From contig VGYX01000005.1 of NCBI GenBank assembly GCA_016872835.1, positions 95,128-159,127 of the forward strand: a DNA stretch of 64,000 bases. The letters run 5' to 3'. A model generated the notes under the pieces. The model ran no database searches. It saw only the letters and a program-made list of their open reading frames with translations, and was not told the origin of the DNA. Position 1 is the first letter of the stretch. The number at the start of each line of letters is the position of its first letter. Made by a program: the position numbers and the translations under genes. Shown here one piece after another: positions 55,347-64,000 of the stretch. Source of the stretch: Planctomycetota bacterium (GTDB lineage: Bacteria; Planctomycetota; Phycisphaerae; Phycisphaerales; SM1A02).

Positions 55347-58105
55347 ACGCGCGTCGCGAAGTGCACGAATTCGAGTCCGGCTCGCCGGCCGACCTGCTGG
55401 TGCTGCTGCTCGACTCGGACGGTCACGTGGTGGCGGCAAGCGCTGCGGCGGCGCGCCAGATCGGTCGTGGGGCCGATCAGCTGCGTGGGCGCATGCTGAG
55501 CGAGATCTTTCCGATGGGTTCCCAGCCGGTGCCTGGCTGGCTGCAGAGTCTCGTCAGTTGCCGTGAGCCTCCGCCTCCACGCCTGCTTGACCTGCAACTG
55601 CTTCGCGCCGATGGCCTGCAACTTGACTACGAGGCGGTGCTCTACGCGATCGCGGTCGGCCCCAGGGGGTCCGGCGAGTGTGTGGCGGGCGTGAAACTGC
55701 GTCCAAGTGGCGGTCTGGTGCTCAAGAGCGAGTTGCTCATGGCCCAGCGTGAAGTGCTCGGACTCGTGGCCAGCGGCTCGGATCTCCGTGCCACGCTGAT
55801 GGCCGTGGCCGCCTTCGCCGAGCGCGCCATGCCCGGCGAGACGTTCTGCATGCTGTCGCCGGTGAACGCCGAGGGCGTGTTCGAGCCGGCCCTGTGCCCC
55901 ACGCTGCCCGCGGAAGTGGGTCAGTTGCTGGTCGGACAGAGAGTCGGGCAGGACATGAGTCCGGCGACCGTGGTCGCCGAGAGCGGCGAGCGCATCATCG
56001 CGCATGATGTGGAGGAGGTTGATCCCTGGCGCCCCTACGGCCAGAAACTGCATCGCCACGGTCTCGTCGCCGCGTGGACCGTTCCGGTCCGGCACACCGA
56101 TTCCGGAAAGGTCCGGGCGGTGCTGGAGTTCCTGCTTCCCACCCGACGCGCACCCTCGCGCGCCGAGCTGTCGCTGCTGGAGGAACTCGGCGAGATGGTT
56201 CGCCTGTCGCTGGATCTGCATGGTCTCGCGGCCCAGTTGGCCGAGCGTTCCGCGGCGCAAGCGCGGGCCGAGGACGAGTCGAGACAGCGTGGCGCGCAGA
56301 TGGATGCGCTGGTCGACACCGCGTTGGAAGCCGTGATCAGCATCGCCGACGACGGCACGATCACGCTGTGGAATCGACAGGCCGAGACCCTCTTCGGTTG
56401 GCGGTCCGGCGAGGTGTTGGGCAAGCCACTCTCGGATTTCGTGGTGCCTCCGGAGATGCGCGAGGCGCATCGCGCCGGACTGGCGCGCGCGGCGGCCACC
56501 GGGACGGGCTCCCTGCTTGGTCGACGCATCGAGATCAACGCGATCGACCGAGCCGGTCGTCGCTTTCCGGTGGAACTCTCGATCAACCGCATGCCCGGTG
56601 CGAGTGGCGGCTTCAGCGCCTTCATGCGGGACATCTCGGATCGTCGTCGCGTGGAAGCGGCGATCAAGGCCAGCGAGGAGCGCCTGAAGCTCGTCATCGA
56701 CGCGAGCGCGGACGGCATCTGGGATCTTCGCCTGGACGGCGGCGCAAGCATGGCGAGCGATCGATGCGCCACCATGCTGGGCCATGATCCGTCGCGATCG
56801 GCGCCCTGTGCGCCCTCGGAAAATCCGTGGGTGCATCCCGAGGATCGGCCCGCGGTGACAAGGGCCTGGCGCGATCATCTGGAAGGCCGCACGCCGCGCT
56901 TCGAGAGCGAGCATCGGCGACGTGCCGCGGACGGGTCGCTGCGCTGGGTGCTGGAGCGCGCGAAGGTGGTGGAGCGTGATCCGCAGGGTCGCGTGCAGCG
57001 CGTGGTGGGTGTGGTGTCCGACGTGACCGAGCGCCGGGTGCTTGAGGAGAGTCTTGGCAGTGCGGAACGGCTTGAATCGCTGGGCATGCTCGCCAGCGGA
57101 TTCGTTCGTGAACTGGAGGAGCTTCTGTCCGGCATCAGTGCGCACGCCACGCTGACCAAGCTGGCCCCGGGCATGCCTGAGCGGGTGGGTGAAGGACTGG
57201 AGGTGATCCAGGCCCTGGTGAGTCGAGCGCGGTCGATGGCACACAGTCTGACCAGCCTTGCGCCGACCGAAATGCCGACCGAACCCACGGTCGTGGGCGC
57301 GATGCAGTTGCTGCGCGAGGGGCTTCCTCTGGTCCGTGCCGCATTGCCGCGAACGGTGGAAGTGATCCTGGAGGATCATGCGGGCGGACGCGATCTGGTT
57401 CGGCTGGATCCGTCGGCGTTGCAGCAGGCCGTGATCCACATCGTGTTGCGAGCCTCCGAAGTCATGGGTCACACGGGGCGGATCACCTTGCGCGTGCGCT
57501 CCGAGCGCCGCGTGCTGGCGATCGACTGCATCGACGTGGCGCGTCCGATGACGCCCGAGGAGTGCGCGAACATTGCCGAGGCCCTTGATCCGGCGGGTTC
57601 GCTGGCGAGCCGCTCGGGACTGGGCATGTCGGCTGCGCGGCGGTTCGCGGAATCGCTTGGAGGCGGACTTCGCGCGGAGGTCGCCGGGGGCGTGAACGTG
57701 GTCACGCTGGACATTCCGCTGGAGCCTGATTCGGTTCCGCTGGCGCAGCCCCCCGTGGTGCTGTGCGAGGATCATCCGCTCCTTCGGCCCATGCTGGCCG
57801 AGGCCATCACCGCCGTGGGGCATCGCGTGATCGCGATGGAATCGAGTGACGGCGTGACCGCGTTCCTGCGCGCCGAGGGGCCGGGCACCGTGGTGGTGCT
57901 GGACGGTCGCGCGTGGTCGGGGGTGCGCGCATCATGGCGCCCGATGTGCGACATGCTTGGCTGGAATCCGATCGGCGTGCTGCTGCTCGATCAGGATCCG
58001 GGCGAGCTTCCCCCAGGCGTGCGCTGGCTGCAGAAGCCGTTCGAGATCGATGTGCTGATGGCGGCGATCGCCGGGCGTTCGGCGGCTGTCGGACCACGGG
58101 CGTAA
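55343..58105 (+). CDS. Multi-PAS hybrid-kinase-like protein lacking the phospho-acceptor His
   Basis: The 920-residue protein has, in order, a PAS-like N-terminus, a GAF-like domain (about 130-300), two PAS domains (about 325-560), a HisKA/ATPase-like region (565-795) and a receiver. In the HisKA motif the usual GxxAHDFNNLL reads SGFVRELEELL: Arg589 stands where the phosphorylated His belongs. The N-box asparagine is also missing (HIVLRA). The receiver keeps an acidic pair (CEDHP), Asp854 and Lys898. No transmembrane helix is seen. It is probably a signal-integrating or regulatory pseudokinase. The ATG overlaps the FixH-like stop; TACACT 11 nt upstream may add a promoter. Confidence 0.83.
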   Translation: MNARREVHEFESGSPADLLVLLLDSDGHVVAASAAAARQIGRGADQLRGRMLSEIFPMGSQPVPGWLQSLVSCREPPPPRLLDLQLLRADGLQLDYEAVLYAIAVGPRGSGECVAGVKLRPSGGLVLKSELLMAQREVLGLVASGSDLRATLMAVAAFAERAMPGETFCMLSPVNAEGVFEPALCPTLPAEVGQLLVGQRVGQDMSPATVVAESGERIIAHDVEEVDPWRPYGQKLHRHGLVAAWTVPVRHTDSGKVRAVLEFLLPTRRAPSRAELSLLEELGEMVRLSLDLHGLAAQLAERSAAQARAEDESRQRGAQMDALVDTALEAVISIADDGTITLWNRQAETLFGWRSGEVLGKPLSDFVVPPEMREAHRAGLARAAATGTGSLLGRRIEINAIDRAGRRFPVELSINRMPGASGGFSAFMRDISDRRRVEAAIKASEERLKLVIDASADGIWDLRLDGGASMASDRCATMLGHDPSRSAPCAPSENPWVHPEDRPAVTRAWRDHLEGRTPRFESEHRRRAADGSLRWVLERAKVVERDPQGRVQRVVGVVSDVTERRVLEESLGSAERLESLGMLASGFVRELEELLSGISAHATLTKLAPGMPERVGEGLEVIQALVSRARSMAHSLTSLAPTEMPTEPTVVGAMQLLREGLPLVRAALPRTVEVILEDHAGGRDLVRLDPSALQQAVIHIVLRASEVMGHTGRITLRVRSERRVLAIDCIDVARPMTPEECANIAEALDPAGSLASRSGLGMSAARRFAESLGGGLRAEVAGGVNVVTLDIPLEPDSVPLAQPPVVLCEDHPLLRPMLAEAITAVGHRVIAMESSDGVTAFLRAEGPGTVVVLDGRAWSGVRASWRPMCDMLGWNPIGVLLLDQDPGELPPGVRWLQKPFEIDVLMAAIAGRSAAVGPRA

Positions 58106-58118
58106 CATCGCGGCCCCG

Positions 58119-59198
58119 ATGGCGACCTTGCAGGACATGCTGAGTGTCGATGCCTTCGAGGCGGCCGCTGCAGGTCGACTCGGCAAGGTCGCGCACGACT
58201 ACTACCGCAGCGGTGCGTGGGGTGAGCGGACCGTTCGCGAGAATGTCGAGGCATGGAGCCGTCTGTGGCTTCGTCCGCGCTGCATGGTGGATGTCTCGGT
58301 GCGCGACGCATCGGTGGATCTGCTGGGTGTGCGATCGCCCTCGCCGCTGCTGGTGGCGCCCACGGCGCTGCATCGCATGGCGCACGACGAGGGCGAGGTC
58401 GCCACCGCGCGTGCGGCCGGGGTCTGTGGAATTCCCATGGTGCTCTCCAGCTTGAGCACCTGCACCATCGAATCGGTGGCCTCGGCCACCACCGCGCCGC
58501 TCTGGATGCAGATCTACATCAGTCAGGATCGCGGGTTCACGCGTGCGTTGGCGCAGCGCGCCGAGGCCGCCGGTTGCCGTGCACTCATGGTCACCGTGGA
58601 CACGCCGGTCTGGGGCGTGCGCGAGCGCGACATCCACAACGGTTTCCGCGTGCCCGACGGCATGCGCATGGCGAACCTCGAGCGCCCCGGCCAGCCCACC
58701 GGTCACACCGGGCGCGGCATCGGCGAGTCGCTCGGCTGGACCATTGACGCCTCGCTCACTTGGAAGGACCTTGAGATGCTGCGCGGCGCCGTGAAGGTGC
58801 CGGTGCTGGTGAAGGGCGTGCTGCGCGGCGACGACGCGGCGAAGGCGATCGAGCATGGTGCGGCGGGGGTGGTGGTGAGCAACCACGGTGGCCGCCAGCT
58901 CGACGGCGCGATCGCCACGGCGACGGCGCTGCCTGATGTCGTGCAGGCTGTCGCGGGGCGCGTGCCCGTGATCGTGGATGGCGGCATCCGTCGCGGCACG
59001 GACATGCTTCGCGCGCTCGCGATGGGAGCCACGGCGGTGCAGGTTGGAAGGCCCGTGCTGTGGGGGCTCGCGGTCGGGGGCTCTGAGGGTGTCGAGCGCG
59101 TGCTTCGCACCCTGATGGAGGAGTTCTCGCTGGCGATGGCGCTGGCGGGGTGCGCGAAGGTGGCCGACATCCGCGCGGACCTGCTGCAGCGCGACTGA
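58119..59198 (+). CDS. FMN-dependent alpha-hydroxyacid oxidase/dehydrogenase
   Basis: The 359-residue TIM-barrel enzyme resembles glycolate/lactate oxidase: catalytic base and substrate Arg in VSNHGGRQLD (about 248-257), an early LLVAPTALHRMAH, DTPVWGVRERD and DGGIRRGTDM near the phosphate site. It oxidises a 2-hydroxyacid to the 2-oxoacid with FMN. Length is like plant glycolate oxidase/mammalian HAOX rather than membrane LldD, so the protein is soluble. Substrate cannot be resolved here. TAACAT ends 10 nt before the ATG, overlapping the preceding stop. It does not share an operon overlap with the next gene. Confidence 0.88.
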   Translation: MATLQDMLSVDAFEAAAAGRLGKVAHDYYRSGAWGERTVRENVEAWSRLWLRPRCMVDVSVRDASVDLLGVRSPSPLLVAPTALHRMAHDEGEVATARAAGVCGIPMVLSSLSTCTIESVASATTAPLWMQIYISQDRGFTRALAQRAEAAGCRALMVTVDTPVWGVRERDIHNGFRVPDGMRMANLERPGQPTGHTGRGIGESLGWTIDASLTWKDLEMLRGAVKVPVLVKGVLRGDDAAKAIEHGAAGVVVSNHGGRQLDGAIATATALPDVVQAVAGRVPVIVDGGIRRGTDMLRALAMGATAVQVGRPVLWGLAVGGSEGVERVLRTLMEEFSLAMALAGCAKVADIRADLLQRD

Positions 59199-59251
59199 CC
59201 CGGACTTTCGCAAGGTTCCGCCGTGCGGATGGTTGCGTTTCCTTGCCCGAA

Positions 59252-59271
59252 CGGTACCCTAACAAGTACCG
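59252..59271 (+). promoter_or_regulatory. Perfect palindrome CGGTAC-N8-GTACCG, candidate LexA operator of the imuA-imuB-dnaE2 cassette
   Basis: CGGTAC at 59252-59257, eight bases, GTACCG at 59266-59271, ending three bases before the imuA ATG. The left half overlaps TACCCT (59255-59260), which could be the -10, so a bound protein would block the promoter. The ImuABC cassette is LexA-controlled in many bacteria; a GTAC-centred site is not the E. coli operator, so the regulator is inferred. Confidence 0.55.
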
Positions 59272-59274
59272 AAC

Positions 59275-60174
59275 ATGGGCACTGATCTCTCTTCCATTCA
59301 GCAAGCCATGCAGCAGGTGCTCGCCTTGGGCAGCGCCGCGCGCCGCGCTTCACGCGAAGGCGGGGCGCCCGCGCATCTGGCCACCGGCTGGCCCGCGATC
59401 GACACCTGCGAGGGTTCACTCGGCCTGCCATGGCGCGGCGTGCATGAGGCGTTCGGCCAGCACGATGGCGCCGCGCTTCGTCTTCCTGCCATGAGTCTGG
59501 CGCTGCACCTGGCATGGCGCGTGGCGTTGCAGGCGCCGCCGCACGCGCGTGTGCTGTGGGTGGGCAGGAGCGCGTGGCCGCATGCGCGCGCGCTGCTGGG
59601 TGCGTTGCGTGGGTTGCGTGGCGGAAGGCGCCAGCGCGTCGACCTGCGCCTGTGGCGAGCGAGCGTGTTCGTGGATGCCGCCGGGGTCACCGATCGCCTG
59701 TGGGCTGTGCAGATGGCGCTGCAGGCGCCCGACGCATGGCTGGTGGTGGCCGATGGCGCGCGTCTTGATCTCACCGCCACGCGGCGGCTGCAGTTGGCGG
59801 CCGTGGCGTGCCCGGTGCTGCTGCTGCGACCCATGAGCGAGGCGCGCATGCCTTCCGCCGCGTCGCTTCGTTGGCAGGTCGATTCGGAAGGCGACGCCGA
59901 ACGCGCGCGCTGGTGCGCACGGCTGCTGCGCGTGCGCGCGGGCCTTCCGCCGCAACTGGCCGACACCGCCGTGCGCTTCACCGACTGGTGGGAACGCGGC
60001 GCAGGCCTCGATGCGATCGGTCTGGAGCAGGCTTTGGTCGGCATGACCGCGGCGCGCGCGACGGCGCCGCTGAAGGAAGAGACGCATGGAACGCATCCTG
60101 GCGATCCGGCTGCCTTGGTGGCCCGCGGACAGGGCGACTCGGTCGCTCCGAAGGCGGGCGGCATCGCAGCCTGA
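59275..60174 (+). CDS. imuA: ImuA-like SOS mutasome protein (RecA-like)
   Basis: The 299-residue protein is a diverged RecA-fold protein of the ImuA type: ATGWPAIDTCEGSLGLPWRGVHEAFG at the N-terminal side aligns with the ImuA/RecA start, but the Walker A is not conserved. ImuA works with ImuB and DnaE2 in translesion synthesis and induced mutagenesis. Its 3' end overlaps imuB by 89 bp, and the last 30 residues lie within that overlap. Identification depends strongly on the neighbours. Confidence 0.8.
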   Translation: MGTDLSSIQQAMQQVLALGSAARRASREGGAPAHLATGWPAIDTCEGSLGLPWRGVHEAFGQHDGAALRLPAMSLALHLAWRVALQAPPHARVLWVGRSAWPHARALLGALRGLRGGRRQRVDLRLWRASVFVDAAGVTDRLWAVQMALQAPDAWLVVADGARLDLTATRRLQLAAVACPVLLLRPMSEARMPSAASLRWQVDSEGDAERARWCARLLRVRAGLPPQLADTAVRFTDWWERGAGLDAIGLEQALVGMTAARATAPLKEETHGTHPGDPAALVARGQGDSVAPKAGGIAA

Positions 60175-61480
60175 AGGCGTTTCCGCAGCCGAGCTCGACG
60201 CGCGCGCGCTGCGGCGATTCGCCGCGTGGTGCCTGCGTTACGGCCCGCGTTCGGTGGTGGAGGCGTCGCCCGGCGAGGCCGCAGTGTGCGTGCAGGTGAC
60301 CGGCTGCGAGCAGGTGCACGGCGATTGGCGGCGACTGCTGGCGCGCGTGCGCGACGATCTCGCACGGCTTGAACTGCGCGGCTTGGCGGCGATCGCCTGC
60401 AACACGGCCGCCGCATTGGTGGCGGCCGCGCATCGCCCATGGCAAGTGCAACTGGAAGATGACGCGCTCGCATGGATGGCCGGCGCGCCGCTCGCCTTGC
60501 TTCGCCTTGAACCTGAGGTGCTCGACACGCTCGACACCGTGGGCGTGCGCACCATCGGCCAGTTCGCGCGGTTGCCTGCGGGTGGTCTTGGCGATCGCTT
60601 CGGCGACGCGCCGTGGAAGCGCCTGCAACTGGCGCTGGGTCGCGTGCCCGAGCGCCTTCCTTCCGTCGTGTATCGCGGTGCGGTGCGCGCGGCGATCGAG
60701 TTCGACGGCCCCACCTCGCAGTCCGAGGCGGTGTGCATGGCCGCACGCCAGTGCGTGGATCGCCTGGCGCAGGTGTTGCTGCGGCGGCGGCTGGGCACGC
60801 TGCACCTGCGCGTGGCGCTCGATCGCGCGCACGCGCCCGCCACGATCATCGAGCTTCGCTTCGCGCGCGCCACGCGCCGCGCCGAGCATCTGTGGCGCCT
60901 GCTGCAGCCGCATCTGGAGCGCGTGCACCTCGGCCACGATCCGGCGCAGGGTGTGCAGGGAGTGCGCCTGACGAGCCTTCGACACGCCACGCTGGGTCTT
61001 GGTCAGTGGAAGCTCATCGAAGGCGCGGCCGCGCTGGATGACGGCGCCGACCCATGCTGGGGCGAGTGGCTTGATCAGATGCGAAGGCGACTCGGGCCCG
61101 CGGCCATCCGCGTGCCGCACGCGCAGGCCGACCCCACCGACGAGCGCGCCTGGCAGGCGAAGGTGGTCGAGGGCGCGGGCGCGCGTGCCGAGGCGCCCGC
61201 CGTACCGGTGGAAAGCCTGCGTGTGTTGCGGCCCACCGTGCGCGTGGCACCCGCGCAGTCGATCGAGGTGGAATGCGACGCGCGACGCCGCCCCATGCGC
61301 CTGCGCGCGCTCGATGCATGGCTGGCGGTCGACGCGCAGGACGGTCCCGAACGCATCGCCGCAGCATGGTGGCGCGGCGAACGCGGCACGTGCGACCGTT
61401 GGCGCGTGCTCGCAGGCGGCGGCTGGTGGTGGCTTCGTCGCGAAGGCGCGGCGTGGTGGCTGGAAGGGGCGTGGTCATGA
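60086..61480 (+). CDS. imuB: ImuB-like Y-family polymerase homologue without catalytic acids
   Basis: The 464-residue protein matches Imu[18 protein letters not shown] at the start, an HhH-like [31 protein letters not shown] section (little finger/thumb region), and a C-terminal part with [25 protein letters not shown]-family polymerase acidic residues are not seen, as is normal for ImuB, which bridges DnaE2 and the beta clamp. The start ATG is inside imuA; the stop overlaps dnaE2 (ATGA). Confidence 0.85.
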   Translation: MERILAIRLPWWPADRATRSLRRRAASQPEGVSAAELDARALRRFAAWCLRYGPRSVVEASPGEAAVCVQVTGCEQVHGDWRRLLARVRDDLARLELRGLAAIACNTAAALVAAAHRPWQVQLEDDALAWMAGAPLALLRLEPEVLDTLDTVGVRTIGQFARLPAGGLGDRFGDAPWKRLQLALGRVPERLPSVVYRGAVRAAIEFDGPTSQSEAVCMAARQCVDRLAQVLLRRRLGTLHLRVALDRAHAPATIIELRFARATRRAEHLWRLLQPHLERVHLGHDPAQGVQGVRLTSLRHATLGLGQWKLIEGAAALDDGADPCWGEWLDQMRRRLGPAAIRVPHAQADPTDERAWQAKVVEGAGARAEAPAVPVESLRVLRPTVRVAPAQSIEVECDARRRPMRLRALDAWLAVDAQDGPERIAAAWWRGERGTCDRWRVLAGGGWWWLRREGAAWWLEGAWS

Positions 61481-64000
61481 GCGGCTTCGTCGAGCTCGGC
61501 TGCATGAGCAACTTCAGCTTTCAGGAAGGCGCCAGCCACGCCGACGAGCTGTTCGATCGTGCACGCGAGCAGGGCGCCGCGGCGCTTGGCGTGTGCGACC
61601 GCGACTCGGTGTCGGGGCTGGTGCGCGCGCTCGAGGCCAGTCGCGCCAGTGGCGTGCGACTGGTGGCCGGCGCGCGCCTTCGCTTCGACCCGCCGGTGCG
61701 CCAGGCCGTGCCGGTGGAACTGCTGCTGTGGCCGTTCGAACTGCGCGGCTGGGCGAACCTGTGCCGCCTGATCACCGACGGCCATGTGCAGCGTCGCCGC
61801 GCCATCGGCTCGCTGCTCACGCGCGCCGACGGCCTGATGGCTGCGGTGCTGCCCGCACCCGGCGTGGCGCTGGCCGAGCAGTGGTTCCTGGAGACGGTGG
61901 AAGGTCTCGCCCGGCTCTTCGGTGATCGCCTGTCGGTGGCGCTGGTCCGCCAGGGTCTTCCCGATGAATGGCTGCGGCTGCGTCAGGCCTGCGCGCTGGC
62001 CGCGCATGTGGGCGTGCCCACGCTGGCCACCAACCTTCCGCGCCATCACGACGCGTCGCGGCGCGAGCTGGCCGACGTGCTCACCGCCGTGCGTGAAAGC
62101 AAGCCCGTGGCGGCGTGCGGTGCGGCGCTGGCGCCCAACCACGAGGCGCACCTGCGGGGCGAGGCCGCCATGCGCGCGCTGTTCGACTTCGCGCCCGAGG
62201 CGGTGGACCGATCGGTGCAGATCGCGCGTCGCTGCGAAGGCTTCTCGCTGGAACAGGTGCGCTGGAGCTATCCGCGCGACTGCGCGCCCGAGGGAATCTC
62301 GCCGCTGGCGCACCTTCGCGCGCTCACCATGCAGGGCGCCCGCGAGCGTTGGCCCGGCGAGGTGCCGACCGCGGTCATGCAGCGGCTCGAGCACGAACTC
62401 GCCCTCATCGCCGAGTTGCGCTACGAGCCTTACTTCCTCACCGTGCACGAGATCGTGGCCTTCGCGCGCGGTCGCGGCATCCTGTGTCAGGGCCGTGGCG
62501 CGGCGGCCAACAGCGCGGTGTGCTTCTGTCTGGGCATCACGGCGGTCGACCCGGACCGCATGGACACGCTCTTCGAGCGCTTCATCAGCCGCGAGCGCGA
62601 CGAGCCGCCCGACATCGACGTGGACTTCGAGCACGAGCGCCGCGAGGAGGTGATCCAGTGGATCTACCGGCGCTGGGGCCGGCATCGCGCCGCGCTCACG
62701 GCCGAGGTGATCCGGTGGCGCGGCCGCTCAGCGGTGCGCGACGTGGGCAAGGCCATGGGGCTCGCACCCGAGGCGGTCGAGCGGCTCGCGAGGCAGATTG
62801 ATCGGCACATGGTCGACCCGCGCGAGGGCGGCGAGGTCGACGCGAGGCAGGCCGTGCAGCCCCTGAACGATCTCGAAACGCGCGTGCTGCGCATGGCCGC
62901 CGAACTCGAAGGCTTCCCGCGGCATCTCTCGCAGCATGTAGGTGGCTTCGTGATGAGCGACGGCCGTCTGGACGAGATCGTTCCCGTGCGCCCGGCCACC
63001 ATGGCCGACCGCACCATCATCGAATGGGACAAGGACGACCTCGAGGCGATGGGGCTGCTGAAGGTCGACGTGCTCGCGCTTGGCATGCTCACCTGCATCC
63101 GCAAGTGCCTTGATCTGGTGAACGAGGCCCGCGCCGATCCCGCCGCGCCCGCGCTCGCCTTCCACGCCATTCCATCGGAAGACCCCGCCACCTACGACAT
63201 GGCCTGCCGCGCCGACACGGTGGGCGTGTTCCAGATCGAGAGCCGCGCGCAGATGAGCATGCTGCCGCGCCTGAAGCCGCGCCGCTTCTACGACCTGGTG
63301 GTGCAGGTGGCCATCGTGCGGCCGGGGCCGATCCAGGGCGACATGGTGCATCCGTATCTGCGGCGGCGCGCGGGGCTGGAGCCGATCTCGTACCCCGACC
63401 CGCGCATCGAACGCGTGCTCGGTCGCACGCTGGGCGTGCCGCTCTTCCAGGAACAGGCCATGTCGCTGGCGGTGGTGGCGGCAGGCTTCACGCCGGGCGA
63501 GGCGGATCAGCTGCGCCGTTCGATCGCCGCGTGGAAGCGTCGCGGCAACCAGTTGGCGCAATATGGCGAGCGTCTGGAAGCGGGCATGGTGGCCAACGGC
63601 TACTCGCGGCAGTTCGCGCAGCAGGTGTTCACGCAGATCCAGGGCTTCTCGGGCTACGGCTTTCCGGAGAGCCACGCGGCCAGCTTCGCGCTGCTGGCCT
63701 ATGCCAGCGCGTGGCTGAAGCGGCACCACCCGGCTGCGTTCGCGGCGGCGCTGCTGAACAGCCAGCCGATGGGCTTCTACGCGCCGGCGCAACTGGTGCG
63801 CGACGCGCGCGAGCACGGCGTGGAGGTGCGGCCCATCGACGCCAACTTCAGCGCATGGCACTGCACGCTGGAGCCGCGCGGCCTTCGCGGGTTTGCCGAG
63901 CCGCCGGCGCTTCGTCTGGGCCTTCGCATGGTGCGCGGGCTCTCGCAGGCCGATGGCGAGCGCATCGCGGCGGTGCGTGGGCCGGTACAGGCGGCGGGGG
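61477..64000 (+). CDS. dnaE2: Error-prone DNA polymerase DnaE2 (C-terminus outside window)
   Basis: The frame is open for 841 codons to the window end. It starts [20 protein letters not shown], where the PHP-domain metal-binding histidines of replicative DnaE are replaced, as usual in DnaE2. The polymerase catalytic aspartates are in [13 protein letters not shown] (Asp379 and Asp381). Other family blocks are [24 protein letters not shown] and [22 protein letters not shown]. It performs the mutagenic synthesis step of the ImuABC mutasome. The ATG overlaps the imuB stop. Confidence 0.93.
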   Translation, partial: MSGFVELGCMSNFSFQEGASHADELFDRAREQGAAALGVCDRDSVSGLVRALEASRASGVRLVAGARLRFDPPVRQAVPVELLLWPFELRGWANLCRLITDGHVQRRRAIGSLLTRADGLMAAVLPAPGVALAEQWFLETVEGLARLFGDRLSVALVRQGLPDEWLRLRQACALAAHVGVPTLATNLPRHHDASRRELADVLTAVRESKPVAACGAALAPNHEAHLRGEAAMRALFDFAPEAVDRSVQIARRCEGFSLEQVRWSYPRDCAPEGISPLAHLRALTMQGARERWPGEVPTAVMQRLEHELALIAELRYEPYFLTVHEIVAFARGRGILCQGRGAAANSAVCFCLGITAVDPDRMDTLFERFISRERDEPPDIDVDFEHERREEVIQWIYRRWGRHRAALTAEVIRWRGRSAVRDVGKAMGLAPEAVERLARQIDRHMVDPREGGEVDARQAVQPLNDLETRVLRMAAELEGFPRHLSQHVGGFVMSDGRLDEIVPVRPATMADRTIIEWDKDDLEAMGLLKVDVLALGMLTCIRKCLDLVNEARADPAAPALAFHAIPSEDPATYDMACRADTVGVFQIESRAQMSMLPRLKPRRFYDLVVQVAIVRPGPIQGDMVHPYLRRRAGLEPISYPDPRIERVLGRTLGVPLFQEQAMSLAVVAAGFTPGEADQLRRSIAAWKRRGNQLAQYGERLEAGMVANGYSRQFAQQVFTQIQGFSGYGFPESHAASFALLAYASAWLKRHHPAAFAAALLNSQPMGFYAPAQLVRDAREHGVEVRPIDANFSAWHCTLEPRGLRGFAEPPALRLGLRMVRGLSQADGERIAAVRGPVQAAG

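Overview
The window is GC-rich, almost fully coding bacterial chromosome with no phage, insertion sequence, CRISPR array or rRNA. The gene content suggests a planctomycete, most likely of the class Phycisphaerae (inference). Supporting points are a C30-type carotenoid cluster, Kdo/LPS-export genes (outer membrane), a large AsmA-like protein, a secreted protein with a Planctomycetes-style dockerin-like repeat, an H-NOX gene, and an SOS mutasome cassette.

Layout. 1-4355: the end of an MgtE-like Mg transporter gene, divergent from kdsC and a very long LptC-like gene. 4372-11792: tryptophan 2,3-dioxygenase, then a carotenoid cluster (crtN, aldehyde dehydrogenase, crtP-like oxidase, acyltransferase, CrtQ-like glycosyltransferase). 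11798-16180: ABC exporter, secreted nuclease-fold protein, trpB. 16215-23282: an operon on the minus strand, AsmA-like > LOG family > lipoprotein > pssA, joined by 4-bp overlaps. 23346-29553: small membrane protein, pteridine-reductase-like SDR, TPR lipoprotein, valS, zinc-peptidase lipoprotein. 29647-31589: tRNA-Ser and a minus-strand trio (tail-anchored coiled-coil protein, H-NOX with an apparent frameshift, stand-alone HNOBA/coiled-coil protein). 31642-34174: BtuF/C/D-type ABC importer. 34190-43979: unknown membrane protein, accB-accC, a pilus-type set (pilT, degenerate PilB-like, CvpA-like), guaB, corA, tRNA-Leu. 43989-45530: secreted dockerin-like protein with an exact internal duplication. 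45746-55346: a respiratory gene cluster encoding caa3-type oxidase, diheme cytochrome, Rieske protein, cytochrome b fused to cytochrome c, a CtaG-polyferredoxin fusion and a FixH/YtkA-like protein. 55343-59198: a hybrid-kinase-like protein lacking its phospho-acceptor His, and an FMN alpha-hydroxyacid oxidase. 59252-64000: imuA-imuB-dnaE2 behind a perfect palindrome that may be the LexA operator; dnaE2 runs off the end.

Two genome-style signals recur. Genes within operons are joined by ATGA/GTGA overlaps at many junctions. Genes that head transcription units very often have a TANNNT hexamer ending 6-7 nt before the start codon, the architecture of leaderless mRNAs; this signal also fixes several GTG starts. 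No gene-free stretch longer than 300 bases exists in the window.
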